NCBI GenBank assembly: GCA_040081715.1
Contig: JBEBFY010000015.1
Span: forward strand, 27,800-91,799
Direction of reading: 5' to 3'
Source of the DNA: CANKJK01 sp040081715
GTDB taxonomy: Bacteria; Acidobacteriota; Vicinamibacteria; Vicinamibacterales; UBA2999
Length of the DNA: 64,000 nucleotides
Below, in pieces: positions 27,901-35,782 of the stretch (its first letter is position 1; each line of letters starts with the position of its first letter). The notes under the pieces were generated by a model, which did no database searches, was not told the origin of the DNA, and saw nothing but the letters and a program-made list of their open reading frames with translations. The position numbers and the translations under genes were made by a program.

Positions 27901-28344
27901 GTGTCATCCTGCCGCCAGGTTCTGGCCGCCCTCGCGCTCGCGATCGGGTGCGTGCTGGGCTTGGCGGCGCAATCTCCGAAGTCGCAGTTCCCCAAGTCAC
28001 AATGGGCCGGCGTCTACACCGACGCGCAAGCCATGCGGGGCGAGCCGCTGTATGTCGAGAACTGCTCGATGTGCCACGGTCTGAAGCTGGCCGGAACCGT
28101 TCTGGCCCCGCCGCTGGCTGGGCCCACCTTCAACGCCAAGTGGAACCGGCGCGCTCTGTCGCTGGTCTTCAACATCCTGCAGACGCAGATGCCGCTGAAT
28201 CTCAGCGGCCATCTCAGTCCCCAGCAGAACGCCGAGGTGCTGGCGTACATGCTCCGGGCCGGTGACCACCCGTCTGGTGCGGTGGATCTGCCTGCCGGAG
28301 CGGATGCCCTGAAGGCGATCACCATTCTCGAGCAGAAGCCGTGA
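27901..28344 (+). CDS. Small exported c-type cytochrome
   Basis: A 147-residue monoheme cytochrome c. Signal peptide from the GTG at 27901 (VLAALALAIGCVLGLAAQ), heme site CSMCH, and a Met-rich region LQTQMPLNLSGHLSPQQNAE with the probable distal Met. It is separated from the Oar-like gene by 10 bases and overlaps the following fusion gene by four (GTGA). Its sequence resembles the first cytochrome module of the protein at 44398-45795 (both have a GAPF/PPLAGPTFNAKW-like PxFxAKW segment). Confidence 0.85.
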   Translation: MSSCRQVLAALALAIGCVLGLAAQSPKSQFPKSQWAGVYTDAQAMRGEPLYVENCSMCHGLKLAGTVLAPPLAGPTFNAKWNRRALSLVFNILQTQMPLNLSGHLSPQQNAEVLAYMLRAGDHPSGAVDLPAGADALKAITILEQKP

Positions 28345-29510
28345 GCCAGATGCAGAGCGCCCCTGGGAGCATGGTCGTCCGCGGCTGTCTCGTGCTGGCG
28401 TGCGCCGCGGTCCTCGCGTGGAACACCCCGCACTCCGTCGTGGGGCAGGCACAGGTCGTGGGGCAGGCACAGCCGCTCGGACTGAAGCCCAATACCGTGG
28501 CGGGGCTCGGTGATCCTGTGGCGCCGCCGGTTGGTGACCCCGTCTCCCAGTACTACACGGAGGAGCAGGCCACACGTGGCCGCGCCCAGTTCCTGCGTAA
28601 TTGCGGCGTGTGTCATACGGCCGCGCCGCTCATCACCCGCGACATGCTGCCGCCCGAGGCCGGCTTCTACCGCACGGAGCACACCTTCATTCCGCTCGGC
28701 GGTGCCTTCCCGCGGAAGTACCCGACGATGTACCACCTGTTCCGGCGCATCCGCGACACGATGCCGGCGGGCAACTCTGCCGCGGTCAGCCCGGCTGCGA
28801 AGCTGGACATCATCGCGTTCCTGCTGAAGGCAGGCGGGTTTCCGGCAGGCAAGACGCCGCTGACGCTCGACATCGCGGCGATGAAGCGGATGCCTCTCAA
28901 TGAGCAGGGCTTTGATGTCGTGTTTGACGGGAAGGATCTGTCGGGCCTCGGCGTCGTCCTGGGGTTCATGTGCAAGCCGGCGCCGCTCGGCTGCGGCACG
29001 ACCGACCCTGGCACCGTCGTTCGCGTTGATGCCGCGAAGCAGGAGCTCGTCTATGTGGGCCAACCCGAGGGCTACTGGCACACGAAGAAGCAGTACCGCA
29101 ACTTCGACATCCGGTTCGACATGCTGTTCGAGAAGCCGCCGGACTCCGATCCCGACGACACCTTCTTTGACGGCAACGGCGGCGTGCTCTTCCCCGTCAC
29201 CGAGCACTTCGTCTATCCCCCGACCGGGTCACGAATCGAGGTGCAGGGTCACAACAGGAACCTGATGGCCGTGCTGGGCTCCCAGGGGTCGCTCCTGGAC
29301 GCGGACACACGTGACCGCGTGCAGCGCCCGGTGGGGCAGTGGAACTCCGTCCGTGTCGTCAACGTGAACGGGACCGTCACGACCTACATCAACGGGGCGC
29401 TCATCGGCCGGGGCACGCACCCCTACACGGCGGCTGGCTATGTGATCTTCCAGCTTGAAGGCGTGGCGATGCGCTTCAGGAACATCCGCATCAAAGATTT
29501 GAAGGACTAG
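28341..29510 (+). CDS. Cytochrome c fused to a DUF1080 (3-keto-glycoside hydrolase-like) domain
   Basis: A 389-residue exported protein. Signal sequence, monoheme cytochrome c with heme site NCGVCH (~residue 90), then from ~residue 195 a DUF1080/GH16-like beta sandwich beginning GFDVVFDGKDLSGLGVVLG and ending YVIFQLEGVAMRFRNIRIKD, the usual hallmarks of PF06439. DUF1080 includes 3-keto-disaccharide hydrolases; others are lectin-like. The fusion puts an electron carrier and a carbohydrate-acting domain on one chain. The GTG start overlaps the preceding cytochrome gene; ATG codons a few residues in are alternatives. Confidence 0.85.
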   Translation: MSQMQSAPGSMVVRGCLVLACAAVLAWNTPHSVVGQAQVVGQAQPLGLKPNTVAGLGDPVAPPVGDPVSQYYTEEQATRGRAQFLRNCGVCHTAAPLITRDMLPPEAGFYRTEHTFIPLGGAFPRKYPTMYHLFRRIRDTMPAGNSAAVSPAAKLDIIAFLLKAGGFPAGKTPLTLDIAAMKRMPLNEQGFDVVFDGKDLSGLGVVLGFMCKPAPLGCGTTDPGTVVRVDAAKQELVYVGQPEGYWHTKKQYRNFDIRFDMLFEKPPDSDPDDTFFDGNGGVLFPVTEHFVYPPTGSRIEVQGHNRNLMAVLGSQGSLLDADTRDRVQRPVGQWNSVRVVNVNGTVTTYINGALIGRGTHPYTAAGYVIFQLEGVAMRFRNIRIKDLKD

Positions 29511-29511
29511 G

Positions 29512-30975
29512 TCAGTCGATCGTCAGGCGGACCACCAGCCCGTACTTCCCGGTGTTCGACAGGCTGTCGCGCTGATTGCCATCAACCGGCCAGATGCCTG
29601 AGACCTGCGGAAAGGGGTTGTCGTCGAACGTCTTGTAGATGCCGACCCGCGTGTGCTTCCACAGGTCCACGAACACGCGCACGGCCGTCATCCGATCCTT
29701 CTCGCCTTCGGTGACGCCGTACAGGCCCTGGGCCGAGAGCCACGAGATGAGGCTGTCGGCCCGATCGATCTCCTCGTGCGTGACGCTGCCACCGATCGAG
29801 ACCGCCGGGGTGAGCGGCACGTGGCCCTGCGCGCTGAACCAGTAGCCCTGCTTGGTGATCGACGACCAGTTCACGCCGACCATCTCGGCTGAACTCTCCG
29901 TGGGGCCCCACGTGTAGCGGGCCCACTCGCCCATCAGTTGGAGGTTGGGCAGGGGTGTGAACGACGCGCTGGCCACGACGGCGTTGTCATAGCGTTTCGA
30001 CGCCCAGTAGGTGGGAAGCCGCTCGACCTTGCTGCCGGTAAAGCCCCGCTTGACGGACGCACGGACCTCGATGGCGTCCAACGGCGAGAACGACGCGGAG
30101 GCCATGGCCGTCAGCGCCGAATTGGCGTCGAGCGTGTCGTCCTCGAAGTAGAAGTAGTCGTAGTCGAACCACCGATTGCCGTCCCCAAGGAAGCCGGCGA
30201 GGTTGCCGGAGAAGAGCGGTTTCTTGCGTCCCGCCACCGGCCTGGCATAGCCGAACATCAGGCCGAAGTTGCCCTCGGCATTGATGCGCTGAATCCGGGG
30301 CGTGTCCTTGGCGGTCATTGAGCCCGCTGCCTGCCAGTCAAGACCGAGTGGCAGCAGCATCCGGCCGAAGCGGACCGAGAAGTTGTCCGTGGCACGCAGT
30401 TCGGCGAAGGCCTCGCGAATGGCACCCTGTTGGGATGGCACATCGAGCGCGATGCCGCGATAGGCGTCCACGCGCCGGTTGCCGTTCTTCGGCGCACAGG
30501 GAACGTTGGGTCCGCCCACGCCCGCGTAGAGACGCACGGGGTCGTTGGGGAAGAAGAAACCCGGTGCGCCACACGCGGGCAGCGGGTCGCGTTCATTCAC
30601 CGGGTTCATCGCGACCCGGTAGAACACACGGTCGTTGGGCCGGCCCTCGATCGTGACGATGGCGTAGCCGACGCGCCCCTGGTTCTCGAAGCCCAGCGTC
30701 GCGTTGGCGCCGTCCTTTCCCCAGCCGGCCATGAACGCGGCCTTGACCCACAGCTTGGACGAGTTGGGGAGGGGGATGCCAGGGTCCTGGGCGCCGGCGG
30801 CCGGACCGCCTTCTGGCTCCTGCGTGCTGGAGTCGGTAAGGGCAGCCACCGCGGTGCCCATCCGTAGGGTCTCCTGGGCTCCTGCGGTACCGGCGACGAA
30901 CGCGCCAACGGCGCAGAGCGTGAGCGCGCGGCGGAGCCGGACGAGACACGCGTGAGAACGGGACAAAGGGCGCAT
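29512..30975 (-). CDS. Outer-membrane beta-barrel (porin-like) protein
   Basis: A 487-residue exported protein with signal peptide (LTLCAVGAFVAGTAGAQ) and alternating hydrophobic/aromatic strands (NFSVRFGRMLLPLGLDW; YDNAVVASASFTPLPNLQLM; HTRVGIYKTFDDNPF) characteristic of 16-18 strand porins. LGLDW and FDYDYFYFEDD segments resemble phosphate/polysaccharide-type porins, but no named family can be assigned. It starts at ATG 30975; a TTG one codon earlier is possible. It converges with the cytochrome-DUF1080 gene, one base apart. Confidence 0.7.
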   Translation of the reverse strand: MRPLSRSHACLVRLRRALTLCAVGAFVAGTAGAQETLRMGTAVAALTDSSTQEPEGGPAAGAQDPGIPLPNSSKLWVKAAFMAGWGKDGANATLGFENQGRVGYAIVTIEGRPNDRVFYRVAMNPVNERDPLPACGAPGFFFPNDPVRLYAGVGGPNVPCAPKNGNRRVDAYRGIALDVPSQQGAIREAFAELRATDNFSVRFGRMLLPLGLDWQAAGSMTAKDTPRIQRINAEGNFGLMFGYARPVAGRKKPLFSGNLAGFLGDGNRWFDYDYFYFEDDTLDANSALTAMASASFSPLDAIEVRASVKRGFTGSKVERLPTYWASKRYDNAVVASASFTPLPNLQLMGEWARYTWGPTESSAEMVGVNWSSITKQGYWFSAQGHVPLTPAVSIGGSVTHEEIDRADSLISWLSAQGLYGVTEGEKDRMTAVRVFVDLWKHTRVGIYKTFDDNPFPQVSGIWPVDGNQRDSLSNTGKYGLVVRLTID

Positions 30976-30991
30976 CAATGGGGACAGTGCC

Positions 30992-31408
30992 TCAGTACAT
31001 CTGGTAGAGCATTACGTAGATCACGACACCGGTGACGGAGACGTACATCCACAGCGGGAAGGTGACCTTCGCGATCCTGCGGTGACGCGCGAAGTCGCTG
31101 CGCAAGCCGCGGAGCGTAGTCGTAATGACCAGCGGCACGATGACGATCGCCAGGATGACGTGGGTGATGAGAATCGTGTAGTAGACGTAGCGGATCGGGC
31201 CCTGCCCAGGGAACGGCTTCGAGAGCACGTTCAGGTGGTAGATCACGTAGGAGATCAGGAACAGCGTGGAGGAGCCGAGCGCGGCGAGCATCGTACGCTT
31301 GTGCGCCTCACGCTTGCCCTGCTTGATCAAGGTGACGCCAAGTGAGAGCAGGATGAACGACAGGCCGTTGAGCGTGGCGTTCAGGGCTGGCAGGTCTGAC
31401 ACGGACAT
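30992..31408 (-). CDS. DUF420 membrane protein (heme-copper oxidase associated)
   Basis: A 138-residue protein with four hydrophobic helices and the DUF420 pattern: LNATLNGLSFILLSLG, KREAHKRTMLAALGSSTLFL, SYVIYHLN and YYTILITHVILAIVIVPL. Conserved His residues in HKR, YHLN, THV and RHRRIAK could bind heme or copper. Family members sit with cytochrome oxidase genes and some are needed for aa3-oxidase activity. It is followed by ctaB and ctaA upstream on the same strand, supporting an oxidase-assembly role. GAAGGGA lies before the ATG. Confidence 0.8.
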   Translation of the reverse strand: MSVSDLPALNATLNGLSFILLSLGVTLIKQGKREAHKRTMLAALGSSTLFLISYVIYHLNVLSKPFPGQGPIRYVYYTILITHVILAIVIVPLVITTTLRGLRSDFARHRRIAKVTFPLWMYVSVTGVVIYVMLYQMY

Positions 31409-31426
31409 GGCTATCCCTTCTTCAGC

Positions 31427-32359
31427 CTACTGGAGCCACAGGCGATCGATGACCAGCGCGCCCCACAGCACAGGCAGGTAGATGATCGACGCCAGAAAGA
31501 GGCGGCGGGCGGACGCATGCGTCAACGCCTGGGCGAAGGCGACGGCGATGCCGATGAGCGCCACACCAAGGGCCGCCGCCACAACCAGGTAGGGCGTGCC
31601 GGCGAGGCCGACGTAGGCGGGCGTCTCACTGGCCACGACCAGCGCCACGGCGTAGAGCCACGCCTGCCGGCCGGTGCTCCGCCCGTCCGGCTCGACCACC
31701 GGCAGCATCTGCAGCCCGGCGCGCGCGTAGTCCTCGCGGTACATCCATGCGATGGCGAAGAAGTGCGGCATCTGCCACAGGAATACGATGGCGAACAGGG
31801 ACACGGCACCCCAGCCGATGTCGCCGGTGGCCGCGGCCCAGCCAATAACTGGTGGGAGCGCGCCGGGGAACGCCCCGACCAGTGTGGAGTGCCAGGTGCG
31901 GCTCTTGAGTGGCGTATACACCACGACATAGCTGACCAGGGTGACCAGCGCCACGGCGGCGGCCATCAGATTCACACCGAGCGTCAGCTCTCCCAGGCCC
32001 AACACGGAGAGGAGCAGGCCGAAGGCGGCGGACTCGGCCATGCTCAATCGACCCTGCGGGAGGGGGCGCCTGCGCGTGCGGTGCATCAGGCCGTCGGTGT
32101 CCCGCTCCCACACCTGGTTGAGGGCCGAGGCGCCGCCAGCGACCAGCCCGGTGCCGATGAGCGTATGCGCGAGCAAGGCCAGGGGCACGCCATCTGGCGA
32201 GGCGATGTAGAGCCCAGCCAGTGTCGTGAAGAGGACGAGCAGATTCAGCCGCGGCTTGGTGAGCGTGACGAAGTCTGACGGCCTGCCAGGCCGGACGACC
32301 GGATCCGCCTCGGCTATCCGCTCCGGCGACGCCACACCCGCTGCGGGGGCGGTCGTCAC
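31427..32359 (-). CDS. ctaB: Protoheme IX farnesyltransferase (heme O synthase)
   Basis: A 310-residue UbiA-superfamily membrane enzyme that attaches farnesyl to protoheme for cytochrome oxidase. The prenyl-diphosphate-binding motif is NQVWERDTDGLMHRT, with RRPLPQGRLS after it; HFFAIAWMYREDYARAGLQM is the second typical loop. It starts at the GTG at 32359, overlapping the ctaA stop (GTGA); the frame is open for much longer upstream only as a shadow of ctaA. Confidence 0.95.
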   Translation of the reverse strand: MTTAPAAGVASPERIAEADPVVRPGRPSDFVTLTKPRLNLLVLFTTLAGLYIASPDGVPLALLAHTLIGTGLVAGGASALNQVWERDTDGLMHRTRRRPLPQGRLSMAESAAFGLLLSVLGLGELTLGVNLMAAAVALVTLVSYVVVYTPLKSRTWHSTLVGAFPGALPPVIGWAAATGDIGWGAVSLFAIVFLWQMPHFFAIAWMYREDYARAGLQMLPVVEPDGRSTGRQAWLYAVALVVASETPAYVGLAGTPYLVVAAALGVALIGIAVAFAQALTHASARRLFLASIIYLPVLWGALVIDRLWLQ

Positions 32360-33336
32360 GCCCGGGCTCCAGCCCTGGCCGAGGAACCTGTCGTCGTAGC
32401 CCTCGTGGCCCCGGTCGCGCTCGCGTGGCGGCCGAACAGCCGGTGTGTGCGGAGGGCGAGCACCAGCGTCGTGCCCAGTACCAGGGCGCCATTGGCCACA
32501 TGGGCCGAGTTGACGACGAATTGTTTGGCGGTCCACACGACGTACGCGCCGAGTGTCACCTGCGCACAGAGCAGCACGAGCAGGAGGAGCGCCGGGTTCC
32601 TGAGCGACGGTCTGCGCCAGTGGTGGGCGAAGACATGCCCGGAGGTGGCCAGCACCAGGAACGAGACGGCCACCGCACCCATCCGATGGGCGAAGTGAAT
32701 CGCAATCTTCGCGTCCCAGTGCGGCGGAATGAGGTGCCCGAACGCGAAGGGAAAGTCCGGAATGGCCAGGCCGGCCTCGGTGTGCCGCATCGTGGCGCCC
32801 AGAATAATCTGCAAGTAGGCGGCGACAGTCGTTGCCGTGACCAACCGGGTCAGCAGCACGTCGCCTTCCCGGGCCGCGCCGGTCATGCGCTGGTACCCCT
32901 CCTGCCAGCCCCGTGAGGTGACGGTGGCGACGGTCAGCGTGAGGCAGAACACCAGTTGCGCCAGACCCGCGTGCGAAATCGAAATCGGGGCGGGCAGGAA
33001 GTAGATCACGGTCAGCCCGCCGAGGATGCCCTGCGTGATCACGGCGCCGAGCGCCACGAAGCCGACGCGCCTGACCCATCGCCGCGGTTCCGCCTTCCAC
33101 AACCAGACGGCGAGGATCACCATCAGGAATCCGACCGTGCTGGCGATCAGGCGGTGGCCGTGCTCATAGAAGATGCCGCCGACCATCTTGTCGAGCGGGA
33201 AGGAGAACATGAACCAGCCGTAGGTATTCGGCCAGTCCGGCACGGAGAGACCCGAGCCAGTGCTCGTGACGAGTCCGCCCGCAAAAATGAGGATGAGGGT
33301 GGCGGCAACGACGAGGCGGGAGAAGAGATTCAACAT
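32356..33336 (-). CDS. ctaA: Heme A synthase (COX15/CtaA)
   Basis: A 326-residue, eight-helix membrane enzyme converting heme O to heme A. The signature GGLVTSTGSGLSVPDWPNTYG and the heme-ligand histidines in FYEHGHRLIAS, ISISHAGLAQ, IHFAHRMGAV and VNSAHVANGAL are all present. Start at ATG 33336 gives MLNLFSRLVV; an ATG ten codons upstream is less likely. The C-terminal ~20 residues are low-complexity Ala/Thr/Arg. Overlaps ctaB by four bases. Confidence 0.94.
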   Translation of the reverse strand: MLNLFSRLVVAATLILIFAGGLVTSTGSGLSVPDWPNTYGWFMFSFPLDKMVGGIFYEHGHRLIASTVGFLMVILAVWLWKAEPRRWVRRVGFVALGAVITQGILGGLTVIYFLPAPISISHAGLAQLVFCLTLTVATVTSRGWQEGYQRMTGAAREGDVLLTRLVTATTVAAYLQIILGATMRHTEAGLAIPDFPFAFGHLIPPHWDAKIAIHFAHRMGAVAVSFLVLATSGHVFAHHWRRPSLRNPALLLLVLLCAQVTLGAYVVWTAKQFVVNSAHVANGALVLGTTLVLALRTHRLFGRHASATGATRATTTGSSARAGARA

Positions 33337-33414
33337 CAAGCACCGGTGCCGCCAGGGCACCCGCATCCGACCGGATACGGGCCCCTGACAGTCCGGCTGA
33401 AAACGTGTGACCGA

Positions 33415-34200
33415 CTAGGACGCGGCCTTGAAGCTGAAGTCGGATGCCTTGGACTCGCTGGCCGCCACTTCGATGGTCGCCGTCTGAGTGCCGAGCGTCT
33501 CGTGGTGCGCCTCGATCGTGTACTTGCCCGCGGGCAGGCCCTTGATCTCGAACTTGCCGTCCGCGCCGCTGACGGCGAAGAACGGATGGTCGAGCACGGC
33601 CGCCTGCGCATTCATCCAGCCGTGGACGTCGCACTTGAAGGGCACCATCACTTCCGAGGCGGTGAAGGTGTGGTCGAACTTCATGCCCTGGATCGGCTGT
33701 CCCGTGTTGAACTCCGAGTTCGTCTTCGGAATGGCGTGGATGTTGTGCAGCGTCGGGTCGCTGTTGACGATCTGGAGCGGCTGACCCACCTGGATGCCGA
33801 ACACGTGCGGGGTGTATTTGCAGCCCTTCTGGTCGAGTACGACCGGTGCGGTCGGTGCCGGGTAGGAGCCCGTGACGCCTTCCTTCAGATAGACCAGCAC
33901 GTTGGCCAGGCCGCCATCGGCGCCTACCACCAGGGCCTCGGACGTCGCGCCCGCGCCCTGTTTCGCGCAGATCGGGTCCGCATTCATCTTGATGGCCTGA
34001 GCCGCCGGGGCCGTGCCATCGAACTTGATCGTGCCAGTAATGGTCGCGGCCGTGGCCGGATCCACCGTCGCGGCGGGGGCAGCCGCCGGAGCTTCAGCGG
34101 CCGGAGCCGCCGGCTCGCTCGAACCGCCGCCGCAGGCGACAGCCGTCAGAGCCAATGCGAACGAAGGCGCCCAGAGGCCCTTCAGCGTACGTGATGACAT
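33415..34200 (-). CDS. Cupredoxin-like lipoprotein with carboxypeptidase-regulatory tail
   Basis: A 261-residue predicted lipoprotein (lipobox LTAVACGGG). A Pro/Ala linker is followed by a cupredoxin-type domain whose probable type-1 copper ligands are visible: His in NSDPTLHNIHAIP, Cys and His in PFKCDVHGWM, and the closing Met. A short carboxypeptidase-regulatory-like strand set (GKFEIKGLPAGKYTIEAHHE) ends the protein. It is a likely periplasmic electron or copper carrier; adjacency to ctaA/ctaB suggests a link with cytochrome oxidase (inference). AGGAG lies 7 bases before the ATG. Confidence 0.75.
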   Translation of the reverse strand: MSSRTLKGLWAPSFALALTAVACGGGSSEPAAPAAEAPAAAPAATVDPATAATITGTIKFDGTAPAAQAIKMNADPICAKQGAGATSEALVVGADGGLANVLVYLKEGVTGSYPAPTAPVVLDQKGCKYTPHVFGIQVGQPLQIVNSDPTLHNIHAIPKTNSEFNTGQPIQGMKFDHTFTASEVMVPFKCDVHGWMNAQAAVLDHPFFAVSGADGKFEIKGLPAGKYTIEAHHETLGTQTATIEVAASESKASDFSFKAAS

Positions 34201-34295
34201 TCAATCTCTCCTGAGCGAGGGGGTTAGACGGTTGCCGAGGGAACGAACCGATCACAATTATCACAGAAATCAGGGACTTGTCAGCATTTCAGCCC

Positions 34296-35678
34296 CTACC
34301 GTACCTGGGCGCCGGCTTCTGCCAGCTTCCGCAGCACCCGGTCCTGCATCCACTTGGGATCCCACCACTCCACGGGATTCACCGGGTGCCCGCCCACCAG
34401 CATCGCAAAGTGCAGATGGTCCCCGCCGGCCAGACCGGTCATCCCGCTCTTCCCGAGCACCTGGCCTCTGGTCACGGTGGCGCCGGGTTTCACGTTGATT
34501 CCCGAGAGGTGGGCGTAGAGCGATTGCACGCCCAGGCCGTGGTCGACGATGACGCAGTTGCCGTAGATGCCGAGGTAATCGGCCAGCATCACGACGCCGT
34601 CCTGCGCCGAGGCCACCGGGACGTTGGCCGTGACGGCCAGGTCGAAGCCCAGGTGCACCTGCTGGTCGATCTCCCGGCCTTTATAGACGTAGGTGCGGTG
34701 GTCCGCGAAGCCAGCCTCGACCTGCGAGTTGCCGAGCTGCCGGAACGCATCTGTCCAGCGCATCGTCTGGCCACTCCTGGCCGCGAGCGCTTCGATGGTG
34801 TTGGCGTTGGTCCGGCGCAACGGGCCGTTGATGGTGACGAAGGCGCTCACGAGGTCTCCGGTGGAGACAATCAGCCCTGGCGTGCTGGAGGCGATCGGCG
34901 GGACCACCCGCTCCAGAAACGCGTCGGTCACGTCGATGCGGCTCCTGGCGAAGCGCGTCGGGAAGACCTCGTCCCCCAGGGGAGCCGTGGCCTCATTGCC
35001 AGCGGCGTCTCTCGAAAACACCACGATCGGCGTCTTCGTATCCTGGTCATGCAGCAGGGCGTACACGGCCACGCGCAGCGACGGGTCCGTGCTGATGCCA
35101 GCGCCGCTGGCCGGAAAGCCGCGGTAGGTGACCTGGCCCACGCGCACGCCGGAGTCCACATCGTCGGGCGTGGCGCGGTACACGACAAACTCCGAGCCGC
35201 CCCGGTTGATGTAGTGCTTCGTCGAGACCACCGCCACCCGCGGCGGTTCGAGGCGCACCTGCACGTCCCTGATTACGGTCGATTCGGCCTCGCGGAGGCC
35301 GTACAGCACCGGCCGGGCGGCGCGCACCACGATTCGGGCGGGACCGGCCTGAAGCTGTGGCACGTTGCTCTTGCCCAGGGGCCGGATCACATAGAGGCGG
35401 TCCGCCGACTCCTGTTTCGCGTCGCCGCCGCCCCCGCCGGTCAGGGAAAACACGGGGAACCGCTTGTCCCCCTGTTCAACCGCGGCATCGATCCTCGTGA
35501 AGTGGCCACCCGGTGCGTCCACCACCAGCTCCAGCGAACTCCTGAGGCCGATGAACGCGCCCGGTTGGCGCAGCTCGATGACGGGGCCTTGCGCCCTCCC
35601 GGCCCAGATCCAGAGACCGCCCAGGCTGAGGGCGCCCAGGAACACCAGGCCGAGCAGGAGCTTGAGCAGCGTGCGCAT
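34296..35678 (-). CDS. M23-family peptidoglycan endopeptidase
   Basis: A 460-residue membrane-anchored or exported protein with one N-terminal helix (LLLGLVFLGALSLGGLWIWA). Residues ~35-310 are beta-rich and unassigned. The C-terminal LytM domain has the zinc motifs HLGFDLAVTANVPV, YAHLS and GDHLHFAM, so it should be active on peptide cross-links. It is transcribed away from the porin at 35783 with about 100 bases between the starts. Confidence 0.88.
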   Translation of the reverse strand: MRTLLKLLLGLVFLGALSLGGLWIWAGRAQGPVIELRQPGAFIGLRSSLELVVDAPGGHFTRIDAAVEQGDKRFPVFSLTGGGGGDAKQESADRLYVIRPLGKSNVPQLQAGPARIVVRAARPVLYGLREAESTVIRDVQVRLEPPRVAVVSTKHYINRGGSEFVVYRATPDDVDSGVRVGQVTYRGFPASGAGISTDPSLRVAVYALLHDQDTKTPIVVFSRDAAGNEATAPLGDEVFPTRFARSRIDVTDAFLERVVPPIASSTPGLIVSTGDLVSAFVTINGPLRRTNANTIEALAARSGQTMRWTDAFRQLGNSQVEAGFADHRTYVYKGREIDQQVHLGFDLAVTANVPVASAQDGVVMLADYLGIYGNCVIVDHGLGVQSLYAHLSGINVKPGATVTRGQVLGKSGMTGLAGGDHLHFAMLVGGHPVNPVEWWDPKWMQDRVLRKLAEAGAQVR

Positions 35679-35782
35679 GCCACAAGCCTAGCAGCCCGTC
35701 CGGACGATAGTGGGTGCCAGATGTAACACGCTTGATACACGCGCGTAACGGTGATGCAAACACGGGTTGACAGACTGCGTTG

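Noticed and set aside
35767..35772. Perfect TTGACA before the OprP-like porin
   Set aside because: It is only 11 bases before the start codon, so a transcript from it would begin inside the gene, and no -10 box lies at the right distance.
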